A stretch of 48,850 nucleotides of DNA. It comes from an uncultured Eggerthellaceae bacterium. GTDB taxonomy: Bacteria > Actinomycetota > Coriobacteriia > Coriobacteriales > Eggerthellaceae. The stretch lies in assembly GCA_937892845.1 (NCBI GenBank), contig CALBGP010000037.1, positions 1 through 48,850 of the forward strand, given 5' to 3'. The notes under the pieces were generated by a model. That model was given only the letters and a program-made list of their open reading frames with translations, did no database searches and had not been told where the DNA came from. The position numbers and the translations under genes were made by a program. Shown here piece after piece: positions 7,794 to 16,366 of the stretch. Positions within the stretch are counted from its first letter, which is position 1, and each line of letters opens with the position of its first letter.

Positions 7794-8966
7794 TTACGCA
7801 CGCTCCGCTTTGCCCAGCATGCTGTCCGCCATCACAACGAACGCCGCCGCTCCCAGGGAGATGACGCCCAGCACGACAGCCAGCTCGATCATCGTGGGGG
7901 CATAGGAGCTTGCCACGGCCCAGACATCCATTCCCGTCGCATTGGCTGCGGCCGTCGAACCGCCCATGACACCCGGCGCACCATAGATGTTGAATGTTGC
8001 GAACGAAGTGAAGAGCAGCCAGACGCGCTTGCAGAACACACCGGCCACCACACATGCGCTGGCGGCAGCGACAAGCCCCATGCGCTGACGGTTCTTCTCG
8101 TTGAGCAAGATGACCAGCGGGATCACAATGCCCAGGATGATCTCAGCCCAGAAGAACGGTGCCGTTGAGCCGCTCAGCATGATGGCCAGCGTCTCAGCGC
8201 CCGCGGCGCCGGGGTAGGCCATCGTGAGGACTTCGCAACCCACGAAGAATCCGTCGATTGCAACGCAGGTGACCAACAGAACAGCGAGCTTCGAAATCAA
8301 GGAGTTCTCCACCTCGAACAGCTTCGCCTTCTTCAGGCCCATAAGGGAGAGCAGCAGCAATGCCAACCCGGAATCCATGGCGGACACCACGAACAACGGA
8401 GCCATGATCGCGGAATACCAGCCCTCACGGGAAAGCTGCAGGCCGAAAATCCATGCGGTCACGCTATGCACCAGGATGGCAACAGGAAGCGCAATCCAGG
8501 ACACGTACTTGATCTTGGACTGATCTGCCTTCTTCGACAGCATGAAATACAGGTACACGATGTTGATGATCAGGTACAGCGTGATCACGCACAGGTCCCA
8601 CAGGAGAGGAGAGGTGGGATTGGGCGAAACCAGCATCTGCCACACGCGCTGTATGCCGCCCAAGTCAACCAGTACGAAGATGCCCGCAACGCAGATGCAT
8701 ACCGTGGACAGGATGACTGCAGGAAGCGCAACCTTCTTGTACTGGGCAACATGGAACACCGACGCGGACGATGCCACGATCAGACCGCCTGCCGACAGGC
8801 CGACGAAGAACATGAAGCACGTGATGTAGAGACCCCACGACGTGCCGTTGCTCATTCCCGTGACACCGAGGCCGTTCATGAGCTGATACACCCACGCTGC
8901 AATGCCGACGAGGGCAAGGGCGGCAAGCACCGCCACCGTCTTCTTATGCTTGATAGTGATTCCCAT
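7794..8966 (-). CDS. DmsC/NrfD-type membrane anchor subunit of the molybdoenzyme
   Basis: A 390-residue integral membrane protein of the NrfD/PsrC polysulfide-reductase-type superfamily, with about nine or ten hydrophobic segments and an N-terminal TM right after KHKKT. It should anchor the Fe-S subunit to the membrane and pass electrons between the quinone pool and the Fe-S chain. The TM regions with GLSAGGLIVASSASVFHVA (about residues 56-74) and the QLSREGW region fit the family. The start has aggggt upstream, and the gene begins 9 bp after the stop of the Fe-S subunit gene. It was assigned by hydrophobic pattern and operon order, not by a single catalytic motif. Confidence 0.83.
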   Translation of the reverse strand: MGITIKHKKTVAVLAALALVGIAAWVYQLMNGLGVTGMSNGTSWGLYITCFMFFVGLSAGGLIVASSASVFHVAQYKKVALPAVILSTVCICVAGIFVLVDLGGIQRVWQMLVSPNPTSPLLWDLCVITLYLIINIVYLYFMLSKKADQSKIKYVSWIALPVAILVHSVTAWIFGLQLSREGWYSAIMAPLFVVSAMDSGLALLLLSLMGLKKAKLFEVENSLISKLAVLLVTCVAIDGFFVGCEVLTMAYPGAAGAETLAIMLSGSTAPFFWAEIILGIVIPLVILLNEKNRQRMGLVAAASACVVAGVFCKRVWLLFTSFATFNIYGAPGVMGGSTAAANATGMDVWAVASSYAPTMIELAVVLGVISLGAAAFVVMADSMLGKAERA

Positions 8967-8975
8967 TTCGCACCC

Positions 8976-9593
8976 CTAACCGATGTAATGGACCTGGGGC
9001 TTGGTGCCCTGCTCTTCAAGCAGGACGTAGCCGTTGCGCTCACGGATAAGACGGGAGACTTCGCTGTCGGGGTCGTCAAGGTCTCCGAAGGTACGCGCCT
9101 TCGCCGGGCAGCACACCACGCACATGGGCTCTTCGCCGCGATCGGTGCGCTCTTTGCACAGCGTGCACTTCTCCGCCACGCCCTTGGTTCGAACGGGGAC
9201 CTCTTTGTCGCCGTAGACGAAGTCGGGGTCGTGCTTGGGATCGTTCCAATTGAACACACGGGCGTTGTACGGGCATGCAGCCATGCACATACGGCAGCCG
9301 ATGCACTTGTCGTAGTCGATCTCCACGCGTCCCATTTCGTCTTTGTACGTGGCGCCGGTGGGGCACACGCGCTGGCATGCGGGGTTTTCGCAATGCTGGC
9401 ATGCGATGGGCAGATACGAGCGCGTGACGTTGGGGAATTCACCCAGCGCGCCATCCTCCACATCGCATCCTTCGGTCAGCACGCGGTTCCAGCGCATATC
9501 GGCAGGAACGCCGTTTTGCATCTTGCATGCGAATGAGCAGGTCTGGCATCCGATGCAACGCGTTTTATTGATAACGATTGCGAGCTTGGTCAT
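8976..9593 (-). CDS. DmsB-like four-cluster [4Fe-4S] ferredoxin subunit
   Basis: A 205-residue electron-transfer subunit of a DMSO-reductase-family complex. Sixteen cysteines in four groups are visible, enough for four [4Fe-4S] clusters: CIGCQTCSFAC (from residue 13), CQHCENPACQRVCP, CIGCRMCMAACP, and CTLCKERTDRGEEPMC with VCCP. This is the usual DmsB/PsrB layout. There is no signal peptide, as expected for a subunit exported by hitch-hiking on the Tat-signalled catalytic partner. Aggtga lies before ATG 9593. The gene sits 10 bp after the catalytic gene and 9 bp before the membrane anchor, so the three are translated from one message. Confidence 0.92.
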   Translation of the reverse strand: MTKLAIVINKTRCIGCQTCSFACKMQNGVPADMRWNRVLTEGCDVEDGALGEFPNVTRSYLPIACQHCENPACQRVCPTGATYKDEMGRVEIDYDKCIGCRMCMAACPYNARVFNWNDPKHDPDFVYGDKEVPVRTKGVAEKCTLCKERTDRGEEPMCVVCCPAKARTFGDLDDPDSEVSRLIRERNGYVLLEEQGTKPQVHYIG

Positions 9594-9603
9594 GTTGCAT
9601 CAC

Positions 9604-12030
9604 CTACGCTTTCTCAACCTGGACCAGGGTGTCGTTGTACGGAATCTGAGGGCCGTGGAACAGGGCGTATCCACGCTCGATGCGAGCGGAATTGGTCACG
9701 TTCTGCAGGAAGCCCTCTTTGTAGTAGCGGGTGTACGTGGTCTCCGCCATGAACAGGACACCAGGCTGGAGGCTGGGGTTCACATGGGCGGTGCATACGA
9801 AGTAACCGCGGTCGTTGTAGACCTTCACATCATCGCCGGTCTTGATGCCGCGAGCCTCTGCATCGACGGGATGGATGTTGAGGTACGGGCCGAAGTCCTC
9901 CTGGAACCACGGCGATGCAGTGTAGTACGCATGGATGCGGTAACGAGATTTGCCCTGCATGAAGTACAGCGGGTAGTCAGCCTTCTTCGGGTTGCTCTCG
10001 AAGGCCTCGTTGGCATCTTCATAAACCGGGAACTGATGACCGAAATCGCTCAGGTACTCGTAATACAGCTCGATGCGGGTTGAAGGCGTCAGATAGATCT
10101 GATCGGCGCGGCCATCCGGACGATAGTCAGGACCGGTACCCGGAAGAGCCATGCATCCGCCGTTTTCCAGAAGCGCTTCATACGTGATGCCCTTCATGTT
10201 GGGGTCGATCTTGTCTACGCCCTCCAAAGAGAAGCGGGCAAGCTCTTCATAGGATTCGGGAAGAAGATCCTCAAGACCGAATTCGGCTGCCAACAAGCGC
10301 TCGATCTGCAGGTCGCTCTTCGATTCGAACAACGGCTTCACCATGCCGTTCGCCAGCATCACATGTCCGTAACTTGCACGCAGCTGCTTGACGTTTTCTT
10401 CACATTCGAATTTCGAGCAGGCAGGCAAAACGATGTCGGCATAATCAACGGCTGACGAATGATAGATGTCGATGATCGCAAAGAAGTCGAGGGACTTGAC
10501 CCATTCGAGCATGTCATTGGCTGCCGCCGCTTCAAGCGTGAAGGCGTCCCCGAACGTCAATGCGCAATGGATGTTGTTCTTGACATAAGGCATGTCGTAC
10601 ATGGCAAGACCGGAGTCGTTGTAGCCATATCCTTCGGGAAGAACCCAGGAGTTCAGTGTTGCAGCAGGGTCATCGGCGCCTACGCCGCCGTAGAAGCCAA
10701 AGCCCGTACCCTTCTTTCCGTTGTTGCCGGTAAGCGCAACGAGGATCGACATGGAGTGGCCAAGCACGTCTGCATTGGTGTATTTGTCAGGGCCGCCCAG
10801 ACCGTAGTCGATGATTGCGGGGCCGCCGTTTGCGTAACGGTCCGCAAGCTCCAAAATGGTGTCCGCCGCAATGCCGGAGGTCTTTTCCGCCCATTCAAGA
10901 GAGCAGTCCTGCAGCCATTCCTTCATGAGGGTGAATTCGGTGACCAGCTCCTTGCCGTCAACCTTCCAAGATCCCTCGAGAACCGGCTCGATGCCAGCTT
11001 CGTTGTACAGCTTGGGTTCGCCGCTTTTCGCATCCCACACATAGGGAACGCCAACGGGCTGGCCGCTGACCACTGCGGGATTTTCGCACATGGCATCCGC
11101 ACTGCGATAGGACTTGCCAGCCGCGCGATCAACCAGGAACGTCAAAGACGTATGGTTCATGACGAATTCCTCGTCATACCATTTGTTATCCACGATTGCG
11201 CGAATCATGCCCTGGATCACTGCAGCATCCGTGCCCGGGTGAATGGGCAGCCACAGATCGGACTTGGATGCCGTACCGCTGAAACGGGGGTCCATCGTCA
11301 CAATGTAGGTTCCCGCCTCTTTGGCATCCATGAGGGCGCGCGACCAGACAATACCGCTTTCAAGCGGGTTGTGGCCGACTTCGATGATGGTGGCAGCATC
11401 CTGGAATTCCCAGATGGAGCGCACGGGGCAATAACTAAACGCACCGAAAGACGGCGTGGTTCCATTCGGCTGGCCACGGTCGAGACCCCATTCTCCACCC
11501 TGGTCCGCCTTCATGAGCGCGCCGAAGAAGTCGAATCCGATGGATGCTTCGGTCGATTTACGGATGAACACAGAATCCGGGCCGTGCTCCTCGTGTGATT
11601 TCTTGATTGCATCAGCGACGGCCTTGATGGCCTCGTCCCACGAAATCTGCTCGAACTTGCCCTCGCCGCGCTCGCCCACTCGGCGAAGCGGGGTCTGAAG
11701 ACGGTCGTTCGAATAGATGTGCGCAACCTCATTGATGCCGCGCAGGCAGATGCTCTTATGATGCTCATCGACCAAATCGCTAGGCTCGATAAGGGAGACT
11801 CGCTCATCACGAATCGTGCATTTGAGGTTGCAGCCGGTCAGGCAATGGAACTGATGGCACAGATGCGCGGTGCGCTCCGTGGATTCGGCGTGCGCCTGTG
11901 CCGGAGCAAGCCACTCGCTGGTAGCCGTCATGGCGCCTGCACCGGCAAGACCGGCGACGCCGAGGGCCCCTGCGGTTTTGAGAAAGCTTCTACGAGTAAG
12001 TCCGTCATGCGAACCGTTCGCTCCCGACAT
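9604..12030 (-). CDS. Tat-exported molybdopterin-dependent oxidoreductase, DMSO reductase family catalytic subunit
   Basis: An 808-residue catalytic subunit of a DMSO-reductase-family enzyme. The twin-arginine signal is TRRSFLKTAG (residues 12-21), followed by a hydrophobic Ala/Gly stretch and an AQA cleavage site near 46. A [4Fe-4S] site is formed by Cys63, Cys67, Cys71 and Cys95 (the last in CLRG), the spacing found in this family. The body has the usual molybdopterin-binding blocks (DPRFSGTASKSDLWLPIHPGTDAA) and a C-terminal molydopterin-dinucleotide-binding domain. ATG 12030 follows gaggaggagaa; the longer frame to 12183 has no ribosome site. The substrate is unknown. The family covers S- and N-oxides, polysulfide and, in Eggerthellaceae, catechol dehydroxylation. 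The Mo ligand could not be identified by eye. Confidence 0.9.
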   Translation of the reverse strand: MSGANGSHDGLTRRSFLKTAGALGVAGLAGAGAMTATSEWLAPAQAHAESTERTAHLCHQFHCLTGCNLKCTIRDERVSLIEPSDLVDEHHKSICLRGINEVAHIYSNDRLQTPLRRVGERGEGKFEQISWDEAIKAVADAIKKSHEEHGPDSVFIRKSTEASIGFDFFGALMKADQGGEWGLDRGQPNGTTPSFGAFSYCPVRSIWEFQDAATIIEVGHNPLESGIVWSRALMDAKEAGTYIVTMDPRFSGTASKSDLWLPIHPGTDAAVIQGMIRAIVDNKWYDEEFVMNHTSLTFLVDRAAGKSYRSADAMCENPAVVSGQPVGVPYVWDAKSGEPKLYNEAGIEPVLEGSWKVDGKELVTEFTLMKEWLQDCSLEWAEKTSGIAADTILELADRYANGGPAIIDYGLGGPDKYTNADVLGHSMSILVALTGNNGKKGTGFGFYGGVGADDPAATLNSWVLPEGYGYNDSGLAMYDMPYVKNNIHCALTFGDAFTLEAAAANDMLEWVKSLDFFAIIDIYHSSAVDYADIVLPACSKFECEENVKQLRASYGHVMLANGMVKPLFESKSDLQIERLLAAEFGLEDLLPESYEELARFSLEGVDKIDPNMKGITYEALLENGGCMALPGTGPDYRPDGRADQIYLTPSTRIELYYEYLSDFGHQFPVYEDANEAFESNPKKADYPLYFMQGKSRYRIHAYYTASPWFQEDFGPYLNIHPVDAEARGIKTGDDVKVYNDRGYFVCTAHVNPSLQPGVLFMAETTYTRYYKEGFLQNVTNSARIERGYALFHGPQIPYNDTLVQVEKA

Positions 12031-12204
12031 TTCTCCTCCTCTAGACAACGTCGGGGCATCCATATGAAATATGCCAGCATGATTCTGCAGGCGCGGACAT
12101 GTCAGCCGCCCTTTGCCGGCCCAATTCCCGGATCCCCCTGAGCGCACAATTGCGCTCCCCTCACATTCCATAGAATTGGCCAAATTCCATTGCGGCCACT
12201 ATAT

Positions 12205-12246
12205 GAAATAATCATATGACAATCAAGATTGTCATATGATTATTTC
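12205..12246. promoter_or_regulatory. 42-bp perfect palindrome upstream of the molybdoenzyme operon
   Basis: The arms 12205-12224 and 12227-12246 are exact reverse complements around a central aa. Each arm contains the smaller palindrome atcatatgat-like core (tcatatga). It lies 175 bp upstream of the catalytic-subunit start and 70 bp past the stop of the SPFH gene. It could be an operator for the molybdoenzyme operon or a terminator-like hairpin for the upstream operon; it has no T-tract of its own. Confidence 0.6.
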
Positions 12247-12315
12247 CATTGTCTTATTATTCTATCTTGTGGATAAAGCGCAGTCCGGGAAGCAGGCCTA
12301 TCTGCCCCCTTGGGA

Positions 12316-13317
12316 TCAGCTCAAGCCAGCACGCATGATATCCTTTGCCTCGTCAGGCAAAACATCGCCGAATCCCTCGCTGAAGGAGCTGGGGACCACA
12401 ATGGTTCCTCCCGTTTCACGAACGCTTTCATACAGCAGATGCATTGCCCTCAGGCGCATCGCCGCATCGTTGTTCGCGTAAATCTCCCCCACCTCGTCAA
12501 TCATCTCACCGATATCCTGCTCGGCCTCCATCAGGATGATTCGCGCTTTCTTGCGTTGCTCAGCCTGAGCCTCAAGCGACATGACATCCTGCAGCTCCTT
12601 CGGCATCAGGATGTCGCGAACCTCCACGGACAAGATGGTCACACCCCATTGGGCAACCTTCTCCTCGAGCACGCGCTTAAGCTCACGGTCAAGCTGCTCT
12701 CGACGAATGGCAACCTCGGCCGCTCCAGCACGGCCTATTGCGTCACGCAGCGCGGTTTGCGCCGCAAGCTCAACCGCACGGGTAAAATTTCCCACCTCGA
12801 TGCATGCCGATTTCGCATCCCAAACCATCCAGAACAACACCGCGTTGACGTTGAGGGGGACAAGGTCGGCCGTAAGCGTCTCCTCTGCCCCGAACGTTGT
12901 CACGCGCACACGCCCATCAACACGCATGGTGTTCTGCTCGATGATGGGAATGGTCCAGAACAGACCGGGTCCTGAGACGCGGTTGAATTCGCCGAATCTC
13001 AGCACAACGACCTTCTCCCACTGCTGGGCAATGTGGACCGACATGGTAAGCAGGCCGGCGATGGCCAAGGCAACCACGAAGCCGAGTACGGAAACGGACC
13101 CCGAAAACACATGCCACAGTCCCGCAACAGCAGCGAATGCGACAGCGAACACAACGGCCGAGAACAGCACCACGCCGGCGCTGGAAGCCTGCTCCGCCAC
13201 CATATGCGTTTCCGCTTCGGGGACCACGCTAAACCTTGAGGCACCATTCGCGGCAGCCTGACCAGCCGCTCCGTCCTGCGTTTCGCTTCGATTCTTCCTC
13301 TTAGCCGACATGGCCAT
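12316..13317 (-). CDS. SPFH/band-7 (slipin-like) membrane protein
   Basis: A 333-residue prohibitin-homology protein. Two hydrophobic segments (about residues 47-95) are followed by the SPFH domain, starting at QQWEKVVVLRFGEFNRVSGP and including GLFWTIPIIE. A coiled-coil, Ala/Glu-rich flotillin-like tail follows (LEAQAEQRKKARIILMEAEQD). Slipins form ring oligomers that organise membrane microdomains. The start codons GTG 13320, ATG 13317 and ATG 13311 are all in frame; ATG 13317 is best spaced from aggggg and touches the TGA of the GntR gene. The gene is last in a three-gene operon with the GntR regulator and the NrfD-like protein. No NfeD partner is present, which is unusual for slipins. Confidence 0.88.
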   Translation of the reverse strand: MAMSAKRKNRSETQDGAAGQAAANGASRFSVVPEAETHMVAEQASSAGVVLFSAVVFAVAFAAVAGLWHVFSGSVSVLGFVVALAIAGLLTMSVHIAQQWEKVVVLRFGEFNRVSGPGLFWTIPIIEQNTMRVDGRVRVTTFGAEETLTADLVPLNVNAVLFWMVWDAKSACIEVGNFTRAVELAAQTALRDAIGRAGAAEVAIRREQLDRELKRVLEEKVAQWGVTILSVEVRDILMPKELQDVMSLEAQAEQRKKARIILMEAEQDIGEMIDEVGEIYANNDAAMRLRAMHLLYESVRETGGTIVVPSSFSEGFGDVLPDEAKDIMRAGLS

Positions 13318-13796
13318 CACGCCCCCTGTATCCTGCGCTTTGAAGCCGCGCGGTCGAATTCGACTATATTTCCCTCATTCGCAGGCGCGCCAGCGGGCGC
13401 CACAGCGGCACGTTCCTCGCTTTTCAGCTGATCGATCTTTCTGGCCATGAACTTCTGGATGTCGTCTAGCGTGAGCCCCAAGTCGCGGCACGCATCGATG
13501 CAATCGCCCAGCACGCCATCTATCTCCAGAGAGTACTCCTCATCGAGTTCCGCATCGTAATCCCGCACGAACACGCCCCTGCCGCGCGTCGATTCAAGAA
13601 AGCCATCCGAAACCAAGCTCAAATACGCTTTGTTCACCGTGTTGTAGTTAATCGAGATTTCAGACGCAAGCCCGCGCACTGTCGGAAGCTGGTCCCCCGG
13701 CTGAAAATATCCCGTCTTTATCAGATGTATCAGCCTCTGACGCAACTGGACCCAAAGAGGCAGGTCCGAGCTCTGGTCCACTTCAAAGGGAAACAT
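13317..13796 (-). CDS. GntR family transcriptional regulator, YtrA-like
   Basis: A 159-residue short GntR regulator. The N-terminal winged helix-turn-helix (LWVQLRQRLIHLIKTGYFQPG, then QLPTVRGLASEISINYNTVNKAYLSLVSDGFLESTRGRGVFV) is complete. The C-terminal part is only about 80 residues, too short for the FadR, HutC or MocR effector domains, which puts it in the YtrA class. YtrA regulators commonly repress the membrane-protein operon they sit in. Here the gene lies 3 bp after the NrfD-like gene and overlaps the SPFH start, so autoregulation of this operon is the simplest reading. No operator could be pinned down upstream of 14852. Confidence 0.9.
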   Translation of the reverse strand: MFPFEVDQSSDLPLWVQLRQRLIHLIKTGYFQPGDQLPTVRGLASEISINYNTVNKAYLSLVSDGFLESTRGRGVFVRDYDAELDEEYSLEIDGVLGDCIDACRDLGLTLDDIQKFMARKIDQLKSEERAAVAPAGAPANEGNIVEFDRAASKRRIQGA

Positions 13797-13799
13797 CTT

Positions 13800-14852
13800 T
13801 CACCATCCTATCGACATCGCAACGGGGTGCATTCCCGCATTCACGATCGCAAACCTCAAGGCAAAGCCGCCGACCAACACGCACAGCGAGATCATGACGG
13901 GCAATGCAGCCGGGACATGAATCCTTCGGCGGACCCGCGCAAAGAGGACCGTTTCGAAAAGCAGAGGGACGAGAAGGCCAGCTGCAACGAACCCAAACCA
14001 AAACACCCATGCGTCAGGTCCCGCGAGCAGCGTTTCGACGGAAGCAGCCGCGGCAACCTGTGTCTGGGTCATATCGGAATCGATGGGCGCAATCGAGCCC
14101 ATATCCATTCCAGGCTGGGCGTATGGCCAGCCGCTTCCCACAGCCAGCGCAGCCGCGCTTCCCATCTCATCACCGGCTCCCGCCGCCTGCCCGATCCCCA
14201 CATCCCCGAACAACGTGCCAGCCGCGACGACAACAAGCACCGCCGCCACGCATTCGATCGCAATAGCCGCCACGTCAACGGCGACAAGCCTTCGAAACAC
14301 GGTCCTGAACAGAGATAACGTATTCGTTAAAAACGCTACGAGCAGCAAGAGGGCAATGCCGCAGGAAAGCGATGATGCCACGAAGAGCACAGGAAGCCAC
14401 GCACTCGCCCATAAAGGTACCGCGCGCATCCCCTGCAGGAGAAATCCCGTATAGGCCATTGCCGCCAGCGATGCCACCACGGCCGCAACCCCGATAACCC
14501 GAGCCACCCAAATGCGCCACGTTCCGCCTGAAGACCAGAACAGCAGCAGCGCCACTGAAAGCACCAGGCACGCGACAAGCGCATAGGCCCCAACGGTCAA
14601 GACCGTTGGGGCAGGAGATGCCAACAACAGCAGCAATCTGTCCGCCCGCCCCAGGTCAAAGGCAAGACAGACGCATCCGAGCGCAAGTGCGCCGATGCCG
14701 GCGAGCAGACCTGGAACGAACAGCTTCCTGTACGCAGGATCGAATCTGATATGAGAGTTCGGAACCAACAGCCCGGCAACCGCCATGGCAAAGCAGGCAC
14801 CCGCACCCGTACCGCCCAGGAAGAGGTAGCACACGACGAACGGACTGAACAT
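13800..14852 (-). CDS. orphan NrfD/PsrC-like integral membrane protein
   Basis: A 350-residue polytopic membrane protein with eight or nine hydrophobic segments. The opening FSPFVVCYLFLGGTGAGACF and the internal AYTGFLLQGM are typical of the NrfD/PsrC quinol-interacting anchor family. A hydrophilic, Met/Asp-rich loop (about residues 230-275) lies between late TMs. ATG 14852 is 6 nt from ggaggag; an ATG at 14858 touches the ribosome site and is rejected. Unlike the DmsC-type gene at 7794-8966, it has no Fe-S or molybdoenzyme partner next to it, only a GntR regulator and an SPFH protein. It could serve the nearby molybdoenzyme, but that operon has its own anchor. Confidence 0.75.
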   Translation of the reverse strand: MFSPFVVCYLFLGGTGAGACFAMAVAGLLVPNSHIRFDPAYRKLFVPGLLAGIGALALGCVCLAFDLGRADRLLLLLASPAPTVLTVGAYALVACLVLSVALLLFWSSGGTWRIWVARVIGVAAVVASLAAMAYTGFLLQGMRAVPLWASAWLPVLFVASSLSCGIALLLLVAFLTNTLSLFRTVFRRLVAVDVAAIAIECVAAVLVVVAAGTLFGDVGIGQAAGAGDEMGSAAALAVGSGWPYAQPGMDMGSIAPIDSDMTQTQVAAAASVETLLAGPDAWVFWFGFVAAGLLVPLLFETVLFARVRRRIHVPAALPVMISLCVLVGGFALRFAIVNAGMHPVAMSIGW

Positions 14853-14985
14853 GCACATCTCCTCCCGACCGTTGAAGTCCGACCCGGATGCACACGTTGC
14901 GCTTCAGGCAAAGCATGCATGCCCAAGCGCCATCATACCCGATTATCCTACGACAATCATCAGCCCTTCGAAACTTGCCGCGCGC

Positions 14986-16329
14986 TTAGAACTCCAGCGC
15001 CCCCAATTTGCGGAACGCTTCGCCTTTATGGGTGAGGAAGGCCCAGGGGTCGAAGATCTCATCGAGCTTCTCGGACGAAAGCGCCGCCTCGGGATCAGCC
15101 TCAAGACGCTCACGGTACGTAGGCCCTGTGACGGCGTTCTGGATATCGTGCCATACGGCCATGGCGTTGCGCTGCACGATGACGTAAGCTTCCTCGCGCG
15201 TGATGCCCGTATCCACCAAGGCCAGCAGCACCTTCGACGAATAGATGAGCCCGCGCGTGCGGTTCAGATTCGCAATCATCTTGTCCGGGTAGACCATCAG
15301 CCCGTCAAGCATCCACTGCATCTTGCCGAACATGTAGTCAAGCGCGATGAAGCTATCCGCCAGCGCCACGCGCTCGGCGCCGGAATGCGAAATGTCGCGC
15401 TCGAACCACAGCGCCACGTTATCGAAGCCCACCTGGGCATTTGCCTTCACGATGCGCGCCAGGCCGCACACGCGCTCAGCCGTGATGGGGTTGCGCTTAT
15501 GGGGCATGGCCGAGCTGCCCTTCTGCCCGGCCTTGAACGGCTCTTCCGCTTCGATGACGTCGCTTTCCTGCATGAGACGCACCTGCAACGCAATGGATTC
15601 CAGTGTGGAGGCGGTCACTGCGAGCGCGGCCATGACCTGGGCGTGACGGTCGCGGGCAAGCACCTGCGTGGACAGCGGATCGGGCGTAAGCCCCATCTTC
15701 TCGCACACGTATTTCTCAACGAACGGATCGATGCTGGAGTACGTGCCCACCGCACCGCTGATTGCGCCGGTGGCGGCAACCGCACGGGCCTCCTGCAGGC
15801 GCACCTGCGCACGCTTGAGGGCCCACGCCCAGCTGGCGAACTTCATGCCGAAGGTCATGGGCTCGGCATGGATGCCGTGGGTGCGGCCCACGCACAGAGC
15901 GTCCTCAAGTTCGAAAGCGCGGCGCTTGCACGTCTCGCCCAGCTTCGCAACATCCTCCAAGATGATGTCGATTGCCTGCGTGACCTGGTAGGACAGAGCC
16001 GTGTCACCAAGGTCGGAGGAGGTCATGCCGTAGTGGACCCAACGGCTGGGCTTCTCTTCACCTTCGGGAATCTCCGCATCGATATGCTCCCCCATGCAGG
16101 TGAGGAATGCGATCACATCGTGGTTGGTGACGGCCTCGATCTCATCGATGCGCTCCACGGTGAAGTCCGCATGCTCCCTGATCCAGGCTGCCTCCTCTTT
16201 CGTAATGCCGCATTGTCCCAGTTCAGCCTGGGCTTCACATGCCAGAATCTCAATCTCTTTCCAGATGGAGAACTTGTTTTCGGGCTCCCAGATCTTGCCC
16301 ATAGCGGGGCGGATGTAGCGGGGGATCAT
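14986..16329 (-). CDS. purB: adenylosuccinate lyase
   Basis: A 447-residue lyase of the fumarase/aspartase superfamily. In purine biosynthesis it splits SAICAR to AICAR and adenylosuccinate to AMP, releasing fumarate. The superfamily signature SSAMPHKRNP, the mobile loop carrying the catalytic Ser, is present in the middle of the protein. THGIHAEPMTFG holds the conserved His region and HYGMTSSDLGDTALS the other active-site block. The ATG at 16329 (MIPRYIRPAM) is 6 nt from ggaagga and fits the normal PurB N-terminus; an ATG at 16335 touches the ribosome site and the frame to 16479 is spurious. It lies 37 bp downstream of a TrkA-type gene and could share its transcript. Confidence 0.95.
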   Translation of the reverse strand: MIPRYIRPAMGKIWEPENKFSIWKEIEILACEAQAELGQCGITKEEAAWIREHADFTVERIDEIEAVTNHDVIAFLTCMGEHIDAEIPEGEEKPSRWVHYGMTSSDLGDTALSYQVTQAIDIILEDVAKLGETCKRRAFELEDALCVGRTHGIHAEPMTFGMKFASWAWALKRAQVRLQEARAVAATGAISGAVGTYSSIDPFVEKYVCEKMGLTPDPLSTQVLARDRHAQVMAALAVTASTLESIALQVRLMQESDVIEAEEPFKAGQKGSSAMPHKRNPITAERVCGLARIVKANAQVGFDNVALWFERDISHSGAERVALADSFIALDYMFGKMQWMLDGLMVYPDKMIANLNRTRGLIYSSKVLLALVDTGITREEAYVIVQRNAMAVWHDIQNAVTGPTYRERLEADPEAALSSEKLDEIFDPWAFLTHKGEAFRKLGALEF

Positions 16330-16366
16330 GTCCATTCCTTCCCGGCCGGCACGCACCGGCCCATTA

